From NCBI GenBank assembly GCA_002689985.1, contig NZDC01000006.1:1-22806 (forward strand): DNA of 22,806 bases, given 5' to 3'. Made by a program: the position numbers and the translations under genes. Origin of the DNA: Candidatus Pacearchaeota archaeon (GTDB taxonomy: Archaea > Nanobdellota > Nanobdellia > Pacearchaeales > GW2011-AR1). The notes under the pieces were generated by a model. The model ran no database searches. It was given only the letters and a program-made list of their open reading frames with translations, and was not told the origin of the DNA. This document shows positions 14,352 through 21,028 of this stretch, in pieces (within the stretch, counting starts at the first letter, position 1; each line of letters opens with the position of its first letter).

Positions 14352-15527
14352 ATGGGAATCTTTGATTTTCTTAAAAAAATATTTGAGACAGACAATGTTG
14401 AAGAAATTGTTATAGAAAAACTTGATTTTTTTGAAATTGAAAGTTGGATTGAAAGGAAAATAAGGGAAAATGAAATTAAAGAAAAAGAGATACTTTCTGT
14501 AGTTAAAAAGAAAATTGAGGTTTTTATTAAGGAGTTTAGAGAGAAAATAGTAATTTTAGAGAATTTTGATATTAAAGCAAAAAAGGAGAAAGACCATCTT
14601 AAAAATATTGTAGCTGAAAGCAGAGAGAAATATATAGAATCTGTAGAAGACTTAATTGAAAGATTGAGTGACTTAAAAGAACTTAAACTAGAGAAATTTA
14701 TTGAGAAGATAAATAAGATATTCTTTGATTTTAATAAAAGTTCATTTAAAAATTATGAAAGAGCTACAATTTTAATTGGAAAAGAAATGGCAAATATAAA
14801 AGAAAGCCTAAAAGTTTTTTCTAAAGATTTATTGAAGACATTTGAAGAAAGTAAATCAATTATAGATTTTTTTAGAAATATCTTAATAATTAAAGAAAAA
14901 TTAAATACAATTACTCTAATTGATAAAACTCTAGAAAGGATTAGTGAAAAAAAGTTAAATTTGAATAAAGAAATAAGTGAGAAAGAAAAAGAAAATAGAA
15001 TTTTAAAAGAAAATTTAGAAGAAGTTAAAACTAGTAATGTCTATTTAGAAAACTTAGCTAAACAGGATAAGATTAAATTTCTTAGAGAAGAGTTAAAAAA
15101 AGATATTTTTGAATTTAGACAGCTTCTTGATTTTAAGGCTTTAGCTAGTTTCTTTCGTATAAACCCGGAACAAATGAGAATGGTTAAAGACCATAGAGAA
15201 AATTTTCAACTAAATTTTGAAAAAGATAATGGGAAAGTTATAATTGAGTTATTAGATGAAGCAAAATTAAGTAATGATATAATTTTTAAAAAAATAAAGC
15301 AAATCCGAGCTAAAGTAGAAGAAACAGAAAATAATAAAAAAAATCTAAAAGAAGATGAAAGTCAAAAAGTATATCTTAAAATAAAAGAAGTTATTATTGA
15401 AATTGATAACTTGAAAATAGAAAAAGTTAAAGAAGAAAAAAGAGATGAAAAACTAAAAACAAGTAAAGAAGAATTAATTAGTATATTAAAACAAAAGCTA
15501 GCTAAATTAAATGTAGAGGTTGTTTAA
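14352..15527 (+). CDS. Long coiled-coil protein, unknown
   Basis: 391 residues, almost wholly helical and Lys/Glu/Ile-rich. The start GIFDFLKKIFE is amphipathic and could touch the membrane. Heptad-like stretches run through most of 20-255 and again 295-385. A short non-coiled part (about 250-295, around FRQLLDFKALASFFRINPEQ) may be a small folded domain. It has no Walker motif, so it is not an SMC-type ATPase, and no enzyme motif is visible. I think it belongs to a set of conserved unknown coiled-coil proteins of DPANN archaea, from memory and not checked. It is followed at 53 bases by a basic mini-gene. Confidence 0.75.
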   Translation: MGIFDFLKKIFETDNVEEIVIEKLDFFEIESWIERKIRENEIKEKEILSVVKKKIEVFIKEFREKIVILENFDIKAKKEKDHLKNIVAESREKYIESVEDLIERLSDLKELKLEKFIEKINKIFFDFNKSSFKNYERATILIGKEMANIKESLKVFSKDLLKTFEESKSIIDFFRNILIIKEKLNTITLIDKTLERISEKKLNLNKEISEKEKENRILKENLEEVKTSNVYLENLAKQDKIKFLREELKKDIFEFRQLLDFKALASFFRINPEQMRMVKDHRENFQLNFEKDNGKVIIELLDEAKLSNDIIFKKIKQIRAKVEETENNKKNLKEDESQKVYLKIKEVIIEIDNLKIEKVKEEKRDEKLKTSKEELISILKQKLAKLNVEVV

Positions 15528-15546
15528 ATCTAAAGTGGGCGTTTAT

Positions 15547-15554
15547 TTTATAAA
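15547..15554 (+). promoter_or_regulatory. TATA box of the 27-residue basic peptide
   Basis: TTTATAAA is centred about 29 bases before the ATG at 15580. It is a main reason to accept the mini-gene as real. Confidence 0.5.
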
Positions 15555-15579
15555 CCTTTAAATTGTTAATAAAATAAAA

Positions 15580-15663
15580 ATGAAGAAGAAAAGATTAAAG
15601 AAAAACAAGAAAAGGGCAATGGAAAGAAGGCAAAGAGGTCAAAAAAAGAGTACAAAAAAATAA
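15580..15663 (+). CDS. 27-residue Lys/Arg-rich peptide, possible eL41-like ribosomal protein
   Basis: The frame encodes 27 residues, of which about 17 are Lys or Arg (MKKKRLKKNKKRAMERRQRG and a short Lys-rich end). It has its own leaderless promoter and a TAA stop. Ribosomal protein eL41 of archaea and eukaryotes is a single basic helix of about 25 residues with this sort of composition. The match is by size and charge only, since low-complexity basic peptides cannot be assigned by eye. Other options are a nucleic-acid-binding micro-protein or a chance frame. Confidence 0.5.
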   Translation: MKKKRLKKNKKRAMERRQRGQKKSTKK

Positions 15664-15818
15664 TTATTAGTTAACTATTATAATAAAGTATCTTATATTA
15701 CTAATTTTCAGTATAAAAACATTATGGTCTATAAAACGTCGCTTGAGAGTGAGACAAAAGCTTTAAAAGAGAAAGTGCTTTAATATTTTTACTTAAATTA
15801 AATTGAGGTTAAAAAAAT

Positions 15819-16019
15819 ATGGAAGAAAACGAACAAGAACAAACTTCAGCAACTGAAGAAACTTCTACTGAGGAAGCGCCTGCTGCACCAGAAGAACCTG
15901 CAGCTGAAGCAGAATCAGAAGAAGCAACAGAAGCTACTGAATCTGAAGAACCAGCAGCTGAAGCAGAATCAGAAGAAGCAACAGAAGCTACTGAATCTGA
16001 AGAACCAGCTTCTGAATAA
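15819..16019 (+). CDS. Acidic repeat protein, 66 residues
   Basis: Almost only Glu, Ala, Thr, Ser and Pro. Two copies of an 18-residue unit (EEPAAEAESEEATEATES) and the start of a third end the chain. It should be unfolded and very acidic, and has no signal peptide or membrane segment. GAGGT at 15805-15809 precedes the ATG, and CTTAAATTA at 15792-15800 could also serve as TATA. The codons GCT, GCA and GAA make this short stretch clearly richer in GC than its neighbours. Upstream, AAAGC/GCTTT (about 15757-15780) may form a leader hairpin. Such proteins can be charged spacers, metal or cation binders, or partners of basic proteins. None is shown. Confidence 0.65.
   Translation: MEENEQEQTSATEETSTEEAPAAPEEPAAEAESEEATEATESEEPAAEAESEEATEATESEEPASE
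15891..16010 (+). repeat. 54-bp direct tandem repeat
   Basis: 15891-15944 and 15945-15998 differ at one visible base (CCT against CCA), and 15999-16010 starts a third copy. The near-identity, including silent positions, points to a recent slippage duplication. It keeps the frame, adding 18 residues. Confidence 0.9.
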
Positions 16020-16053
16020 AATTAATTTTTTATTTTTATTTATTATCAACAGA

Positions 16054-16061
16054 TTTATATA
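16054..16061 (+). promoter_or_regulatory. TATA box of the metzincin gene
   Basis: TTTATATA is centred 26 bases before the ATG at 16084, with no Shine-Dalgarno motif between. A leaderless message is predicted. Confidence 0.6.
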
Positions 16062-16083
16062 TTATTATATAAATTAAGTCAAT

Positions 16084-16995
16084 ATGGGATGGGGAAAATT
16101 TCTTAGTTTTATCTTTATTTTATTTTCTATTTCTTTACTTGTCTTTTACTGGTTTATTCCATTTAATTCAGTTGAATTTGGAATAAAATCTAAAGATTCT
16201 AATTTTAATATAGGTAATTCTAGCACAAAAGATATGCAATTTTATGATAATATGAGGTATCCTAGTAAAGAAATTAGTTATAAAATTTATGAATGTCCTT
16301 TACAAAAAAAAGAAAATATGAATGAGGCATTTGAGATAGTTTCAAACATAAGTATCTTAGAGTTTTATTCCGTAGATTCTAAAGAAGATATTTCTGTTAC
16401 TTGTGATAGTAAAAATAAAATTAAAGAAGGATTATTTATTGCAGGTGAAGGAGGACCAACAAATATCACTAAAACAGATAAATTTAATGTTATTTCTCAT
16501 GGAAGTATTTTATTAATAAAAAAATCTTTATGTAGTAAACCAAATGTTGCAATTCATGAAGTCTTTCATACACTAGGATTTGATCACTCTAAAAATCCTA
16601 GAAATATTATGTATAATGTTAGTCGATGCAATCAAGTTATTGGAAATGATACAATTAATTTAATAAATGAACTTTATTCTAGTCCAAGTTATTCTGATTT
16701 AGATTTTGAAAATGTATCTGCAAAGATGAATGGAAGATATTTAGATATTGATATGAGTATTAGAAACAATGGACTTAAAGAATCAGAAGATACTAAAATC
16801 ATAGTTTATGTTGATAAAAAACAAATAAAAGAAATTAATTTAGAATCTATGGAAGTTGGATTTGGACGAGTAATTACTTTTACTAATATTTGGGTTTCAA
16901 AAATAAATGTTGAGAAAATAGAATTTCTCATAAATTCTAGTTTTAATGAATTGGAAAAAGAGAATAACAGAGTTATCTTGGAAATAAAAAAATAA
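16084..16995 (+). CDS. Membrane-anchored metzincin metalloprotease
   Basis: 303 residues. A hydrophobic N-terminal segment (about 5-27) is a signal anchor. The protease core carries HEVFHTLGFDH (158-168), the metzincin zinc site with three His and a catalytic Glu159. The Met-turn follows in NIMY (Met176). Cys71, Cys107, Cys150 and Cys182 could form disulfides outside the cell. Residues about 205-303 look like a CARDB-type beta sandwich, often a stalk or binding domain in archaeal surface proteins. Distance from His168 to Met176 is short, as in matrixin-like members. The substrate is unknown. It could process surface proteins or a neighbour's proteins. Confidence 0.88.
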   Translation: MGWGKFLSFIFILFSISLLVFYWFIPFNSVEFGIKSKDSNFNIGNSSTKDMQFYDNMRYPSKEISYKIYECPLQKKENMNEAFEIVSNISILEFYSVDSKEDISVTCDSKNKIKEGLFIAGEGGPTNITKTDKFNVISHGSILLIKKSLCSKPNVAIHEVFHTLGFDHSKNPRNIMYNVSRCNQVIGNDTINLINELYSSPSYSDLDFENVSAKMNGRYLDIDMSIRNNGLKESEDTKIIVYVDKKQIKEINLESMEVGFGRVITFTNIWVSKINVEKIEFLINSSFNELEKENNRVILEIKK

Positions 16996-17018
16996 ATAAA
17001 TAGAAAAAAATAAATAAA

Positions 17019-17105
17019 TTAGTTATCAAGTTCTAGATCGTCAATCTCATTTTCGATGGGGTCATCATCATCCTCATCAAAAATCTCTTTTAGATCTTCG
17101 TTCAT
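17019..17105 (-). CDS. 28-residue acidic peptide
   Basis: The frame reads MNEDLKEIFDEDDDD then PIENEIDDLELDN, 15 Asp/Glu in 28 residues. GAGGT lies just before the ATG in the context TGAGGTTAAAAAATG. The same 13 bases (TGAGGTTAAAAAA) precede the acidic repeat gene at 15819. Short size makes it uncertain, but the ribosome-binding site and clean stop support it. It converges with the metzincin gene, with 23 bases between. Confidence 0.45.
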   Translation of the reverse strand: MNEDLKEIFDEDDDDPIENEIDDLELDN

Positions 17106-17269
17106 TTTTTAACCTCATTTTTTATAGCCATTTTATGACTTGTTTTTTAAAAAGAAAGTTAGTTTTTAAAGATTTCTATAAATGAAGATAATAAAATTAT
17201 CTTGATATAAACTTAATAATGATAAACTTTTTAGTAATATTTATAACCTATTAAATTATTATATTATAG
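17106..17269. promoter_or_regulatory. AT-rich gap with promoter of the Cys-rich gene
   Basis: The 164 bases are AT-rich with no further supported gene. TTTATAAC at 17240-17247 is centred exactly 26-27 bases before ATG 17270 and is the promoter of the following gene. The left end serves the acidic 28-residue peptide. Confidence 0.5.
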
Positions 17270-17803
17270 ATGGAAAAAGAACAAAATACAACAAGAAACA
17301 TGACTATAATTTGAATAGTTGTGGCAGTAATAATAGTTCTAGTTGTTGTAATGATTACTTTTAAAAAAGATACACCAGAAATAATAGAAATTAAAAAGTT
17401 AACAATAGATGATATAAAATATCTTAGTTATTCTATAGAAAATGAAGAGTTTGTAAAAGACAACTGTGCTGCAATAAGAGTTAATAGATGTGATGTTTTA
17501 GGAGAAGAATATAAAGGGACTGAATGTTGGTTTAATAATATTAATTTTAAATATGAAATTAGTGGAATGTTACAAGATGGTGTTAAATGTCAAGCTAGTT
17601 CAAGAGATATTCCATTAGGAATTAGAAATTATGATAATGGCATTACAATTGAATATGAACAAAGTTTTTCAAAAGTTGAAGGAGATACAAATACGCTTAC
17701 ATTTCAAACAGATATAAGAAAAGGAGAAGCAGTTAGTATTTGTTGTGAATTTGATGGTAAAAGTAGTTGTTTTTCTCCTGTACAAGTTAATAGTATTTGT
17801 TAA
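17270..17803 (+). pseudogene. Anchored Cys-rich surface protein with in-frame TGA at codon 15
   Basis: A precise leaderless promoter points to ATG 17270. From there the frame reads MEKEQNTTRNMTII, then TGA (17312-17314), then IVVAVIIVLVVVMITF and a soluble domain to 17803. Without the stop the protein would be 177 positions: a short cytoplasmic part, one membrane helix and an outer domain with eight cysteines (among them NCAAIRVNRC and ICCEF), likely disulfide-bonded. TGA lies at the edge of the helix, where Trp (TGG) would fit. GTG at 17321 could restart translation with most of the helix intact, so function may survive. Family not recognised. Confidence 0.6.
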
Positions 17804-17827
17804 AATTCTTTAATTTCTCTTCTTTAA

Positions 17828-18133
17828 TTATCTACTTTTGGATTTGGATTCATCAATAATTTCTTGCACTATCTTTGCATCATCACCTAGAAAATTAGAC
17901 AACTCTTTTCTTTTTTTATCTAAATTTAATGATTCAATTGTCTTACAAAGCTTTTTTCCTTCATCTTCTGCATTTTGTTCAGAGTCAAAAACTGGTTCTG
18001 ATGTTATGTGAGGCCTATATTTATCCCTAATTATACTATAAATTTCAAAACCATATTTTTTATTCTCTCCTTGATATACTGCTACTTCAGCTTTGTTTTC
18101 TTGAATAGTTAGAGCTGTTAATAATGAAACCAT
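17828..18133 (-). CDS. Unknown small soluble protein, 101 residues
   Basis: The first half (VSLLTALTIQENKAEVAVYQGENKKYGFEIYSIIRD) looks like three or four strands, with the RPHITSEPVFDSEQNAEDEGKK part then leading into a helical, Lys-rich second half ending KSKSR. The one cysteine makes metal binding unlikely. TTTTTAAATA at 18155-18164 lies 22-29 bases before the ATG, supporting this start. The strand layout vaguely resembles small double-stranded-RNA or DUF1508-like repeats, but I cannot assign it. Confidence 0.6.
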   Translation of the reverse strand: MVSLLTALTIQENKAEVAVYQGENKKYGFEIYSIIRDKYRPHITSEPVFDSEQNAEDEGKKLCKTIESLNLDKKRKELSNFLGDDAKIVQEIIDESKSKSR

Positions 18134-18178
18134 GATTTTTATTTAATCTACACCTTTTTAAATATTAAGGCGATAGAA

Positions 18179-18200
18179 TAAACAATCACCTAATTGTTTA
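18179..18200 (-). terminator. Hairpin after tRNA-Tyr
   Basis: TAAACAAT (18179-18186) and ATTGTTTA (18193-18200) are perfect 8-base arms with a six-base loop. The hairpin begins eight bases after the tRNA 3' end on the tRNA strand and is followed by TTCT. It may end or trim the tRNA transcript. Confidence 0.4.
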
Positions 18201-18207
18201 GAATAAA

Positions 18208-18349
18208 TCCTTCCACCCGGATTCGAACCGGGGATCTCTCGGGTACTGCTTCTTGACTTTTGGGGTTTCATTTAATTTCCATGAAATTGGAATATCCACC
18301 TTAGATTAATATCTACAGCCAAGCGCTTTAACCACTAAGCTATGGAAGG
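18208..18349 (-). tRNA. tRNA-Tyr (anticodon GTA) with a 69-base intron
   Basis: The exons fold as a cloverleaf: acceptor CCTTCCA/TGGAAGG, D stem GCTT/AAGC, anticodon stem CTTGG/CCGAG, T stem CCCGG/CCGGG with loop TTCGAAT, and discriminator A. C1-G72 and A73 are the archaeal Tyr identity. The anticodon loop is CT-GTA-G followed by the intron (18244-18312) and C38. A bulge-helix-bulge is visible: CTGT pairs with GCAG (18246-18249) in a four-pair helix, with three-base bulges AGA and TAC, each cut after its second base. That places the intron at the canonical 37/38 site. A TATA-like element at 18371-18382 lies upstream. No CCA is encoded. Confidence 0.9.
18244..18312 (-). other. tRNA-Tyr intron
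   Basis: 69 bases between G37 and position 38. It carries no open frame and no encoded C/D box that I could see. Its end (GCAGTA) supplies one side of the bulge-helix-bulge recognised by the splicing endonuclease. Confidence 0.85.
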
Positions 18350-18385
18350 ATAAAATAAAGAGAATTATTGAATTTTTAAAAGTTC

Positions 18386-19768
18386 TTATTCTTCTTCAAC
18401 TTCTTGTTTACGCGGTTCTGCAATAAAAAAAGCTTTATTTGATTCTGACTCATGAATTTCTCCATTTCTTTCATAAATAGCAGTAGTTGCAGGTAATGCG
18501 AATTTTCCAAGCACTCCAACTTTAGAATAAATTATATATGAAAGCATTCTTGTTTCTCCTTCTTCTAATTTTTCAAAATTCCATTCCAGTCTTTTATTTG
18601 TTTCATCTATTTTTGTTGGTTTATATTCTCCAAATCTTTCATAGATTTTTACAAGACCAGGAAGTCTATCAACAATTCCTACTCTTTCTACATATTTTTT
18701 AGCATGTACAAAAATAGTAACTTTAAGTGCAAATTCTCCTCCTTTAGCTTTAACAAAAGAAACTTTTTTTCTTAAACTTAAATTTGTTTTTGAATATTGT
18801 TTTGTTAAAATAACAATTGCTATTACAAACAATATTATTAATAATGGGAATAACCAATTAGTTTTTACAATAATTTCTGCTTTTTCTCCTGGTTTTATTT
18901 CATTACTCCAAGTATAATAGATATTAACACCAACTCTATCTACAACATCTGGTTCTGGACTAAAACTTGTAAATAATCTTGAGATGATATTCTTTTTTAA
19001 TATTGTTTCTGATTTTGTTAAAACATTTCCTTTATTTGTTTTTTCTATTATCTTTGTATTAATTACAAAACCATAATCCTTTTTTGTTGTTGTTACAATA
19101 TTTTTTTCAGCAAATTTTATAACACCTTCTATATCTGCTTTTTCATTTTCTACACTAACTTTGGCATTTAAAGTATAAAATCCAGCCATTAATTTTTCAA
19201 AATCACTATTATCTAACTGAACACTAAAATCTTTTCTTTCATTTGGCATAAGACTAAAGTTCTCAGTAATTTCAAAAAAAGCAGAAGAAAACTTTGCATT
19301 TATTTCTTCAAAATTAAAATTTTCCTTATTATGTATATATATTCCAAGAGAATTTGATTCAGGATCTATTTCTCCAGAACCTATTTCAAATACATCTTCT
19401 AAATCTATTATTTTTATTGTTAATTCTTCTTGTATTTTTGTTAAATCTTGACCCATAATATTAAATTGAAAACTATAAAATCCTTTATAATCCAAATCTT
19501 CTCTAGGATAAACAATTAGTTGTACATCTTTTGTTTTTCCAGAATCAATAAAAACTGTTCCAATAGGAAACATACTAAATCCAAGCAAATTATCAAATCT
19601 AAAATTATCTGCTTCTCCTAGATTAGTTACCTTTAAGTCATATGTAGCTGGTTTATTTAATCCAGAAACCATAACTTCACTTGAATTTATTTGTTCAACT
19701 TTTAAATTTACTGCTAAAACAGAAGGTAATATTAATAATATTAGTAATAATGTGAATATCTTTTTCAT
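18386..19768 (-). CDS. Secreted/anchored multi-domain beta protein
   Basis: 460 residues. A clear signal peptide (about 1-19, ending SVLA) leads to several beta-sandwich-like segments (20-300), of the CARDB/COG1470 kind found in archaeal surface proteins. Repeated patterns such as VTNLGEADNF and PNERKDFSVQL are typical of their edges. A membrane helix follows (305-322), then a basic stop (KQYSKTNLSLRKK). Residues about 335-450 form a second beta domain with VDRLPGLVKIY and EEGETRMLSYIIY, which recalls DUF11-like repeats, normally outside the cell but here on the cytoplasmic side if the topology is right. TATATATAAT-like bases at 19786-19797 serve as promoter. Role unknown. Confidence 0.75.
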   Translation of the reverse strand: MKKIFTLLLILLILPSVLAVNLKVEQINSSEVMVSGLNKPATYDLKVTNLGEADNFRFDNLLGFSMFPIGTVFIDSGKTKDVQLIVYPREDLDYKGFYSFQFNIMGQDLTKIQEELTIKIIDLEDVFEIGSGEIDPESNSLGIYIHNKENFNFEEINAKFSSAFFEITENFSLMPNERKDFSVQLDNSDFEKLMAGFYTLNAKVSVENEKADIEGVIKFAEKNIVTTTKKDYGFVINTKIIEKTNKGNVLTKSETILKKNIISRLFTSFSPEPDVVDRVGVNIYYTWSNEIKPGEKAEIIVKTNWLFPLLIILFVIAIVILTKQYSKTNLSLRKKVSFVKAKGGEFALKVTIFVHAKKYVERVGIVDRLPGLVKIYERFGEYKPTKIDETNKRLEWNFEKLEEGETRMLSYIIYSKVGVLGKFALPATTAIYERNGEIHESESNKAFFIAEPRKQEVEEE

Positions 19769-19807
19769 ACGAGAGATAAATAGAAATTATATATAAGGAT
19801 TTCGGTT

Positions 19808-20311
19808 CTATCTTTTTCCTTCTAAATCAAGATAAGCTTTAGCTTGAGATACAAATTCATTACCTTCTTCAGAGATTTTTTCTTGAAATTGTTCTATTCT
19901 AGAAGAAATAACCCATTTTTCATAAATACTTCTTAAGAATTCTTTAAATGCAGTTGTTTTAAATTTTCCTTCATAATCTCTTATTAAATTTCCCTTAACT
20001 GAAATTTTTATACTTCCTTTATTAGTTTCTATTTTTTTACCCTCTTTATTTATCTCTACTTTTTTAAGAGCACCTATTTTAAAAGTAATTTTAAATTCAA
20101 ATTTAAAATAATCAGTAACTTTTTTCTCTCCAGTCCATTTAATTTCTATATTTTTTGAGTCTCCACTTAATTTTTCTTCATATTTATCTTCAGATATATC
20201 TAATCCTGTTTCTTCTGTAAGCCAGCTATAACAGAAATTATAAAAATCTGAAAATGGAAAAATCCCTCCATATTTTATATTACTAGAAAATATTGTTTCT
20301 TCTTCTGCCAT
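19808..20311 (-). CDS. Conserved-looking DPANN protein, 167 residues, unknown
   Basis: A soluble alpha/beta protein. It opens with NIKYGGIFPFSDFYNFCYSW, then a segment of long charged strands (IEIKWTGEKKVTDYFKFEFK and KVEINKEGKKIETNKGSIKISVKG), then helices ending AKAYLDLEGKR. I believe I have seen close relatives in Woesearchaeota and Pacearchaeota with the same opening and the same LEGKR ending, which is memory only. The strand part resembles proteins that bind lipids or other proteins. It lies next to the secreted-protein gene on the same strand with 39 bases between, but has its own TATA at 20336-20343. Confidence 0.65.
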   Translation of the reverse strand: MAEEETIFSSNIKYGGIFPFSDFYNFCYSWLTEETGLDISEDKYEEKLSGDSKNIEIKWTGEKKVTDYFKFEFKITFKIGALKKVEINKEGKKIETNKGSIKISVKGNLIRDYEGKFKTTAFKEFLRSIYEKWVISSRIEQFQEKISEEGNEFVSQAKAYLDLEGKR

Positions 20312-20364
20312 CTTTTAAATATAATACAAGAAGTTTATTTAAATATTTAACTAAAATTAATCTT

Positions 20365-20928
20365 TTACTTAGAATTCCTACAAGAATCACAAATAAGCAT
20401 ACCCTCAGATCTATAGAGAATATTTTGATTTCCACATTCTTCACAAATTCCTTCTTGAGATAATTTTTTATCTCTTGCTTTTTTTACTCTTTTTAGTTTT
20501 TCTGTTTCTTCTCTAATTTGAGTGAATTCTTCTAGTTCTTGATAGACTTCAGGATGGAAATTTAATATATCTTTTGTAGTAATTATTCCTACAAGCGAAT
20601 TATCATGAATAACTGGAAGCTTTTCAAGTTTTAATTTTTTCATCTTTTTCATAGCCTCATCAATTGTATTAAGTGGTTTAATTGTTGCTATTTTTCTTGG
20701 AGAAATATCAATTGCTTTAATTTTTGATAAATCACTTTTAGATTTTTTAATTAATGCCCATAAAATATCTTTTTCAGAAATAAATCCTATAAGTTTCTTT
20801 TTATTTACAATAAGTAAGCTTCCTACTCTTTTTCTTACCATTTGTTTAGCACAATCAAGTAGAGATGTATCTGGTTTAACAATAAATGGCTCTCTTGTCA
20901 TAACATCTGCAACTACTATTCTTTTCAT
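20365..20928 (-). CDS. Two CBS domains plus C-terminal zinc ribbon
   Basis: CBS pairs bind adenine nucleotides such as AMP or ATP and act as energy sensors. The first domain covers about 5-60 (DVMTREPFIVKPDTSL, then GFISEKDILWAL), the second about 70-125 (MKKLKLEKLPVIHDN, then GIITTKDILNF). A charged helix links them to a zinc ribbon with CEEC (162-165) and CDSC (180-183). The whole is 187 residues. Similar CBS-plus-ribbon proteins occur in archaea, sometimes as regulators of transcription or enzymes. TTATAAAG at 20951-20958 is a leaderless promoter. The gene is divergent from the thermosome gene. Confidence 0.9.
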   Translation of the reverse strand: MKRIVVADVMTREPFIVKPDTSLLDCAKQMVRKRVGSLLIVNKKKLIGFISEKDILWALIKKSKSDLSKIKAIDISPRKIATIKPLNTIDEAMKKMKKLKLEKLPVIHDNSLVGIITTKDILNFHPEVYQELEEFTQIREETEKLKRVKKARDKKLSQEGICEECGNQNILYRSEGMLICDSCRNSK

Positions 20929-20998
20929 ATTTTTAATATATGAATTTCCCTTATAAAGATTATTAAGAACTCAATAGTGACTTTTAATTATAATAATA

Positions 20999-21006
20999 TT
21001 TAAATA
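20999..21006 (+). promoter_or_regulatory. TATA box of the thermosome gene
   Basis: TTTAAATA is centred exactly 26-27 bases before the ATG at 21029, again predicting a leaderless message. No heat-shock operator is evident by eye. Confidence 0.6.
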
Positions 21007-21028
21007 ATGAAAAATAAGAAAGATTAAT

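Noticed and set aside
11910..15545. Short shared GGGCGTTTA at 11910 and 15537
   Set aside because: Nine bases, no flanking similarity, no mobile-element sign. Likely chance.
15724..15783. 19-residue frame in the gap before the acidic repeat gene
   Set aside because: The TATA element at 15712-15719 would start transcription after its ATG. No ribosome-binding site and no recognisable protein.
15741..15800. Possible leader hairpin AAAGC/GCTTT before the acidic gene
   Set aside because: Weak, interrupted by a bulge, and AT-rich sequence makes such pairs easily by chance. Mentioned in the gene entry only.
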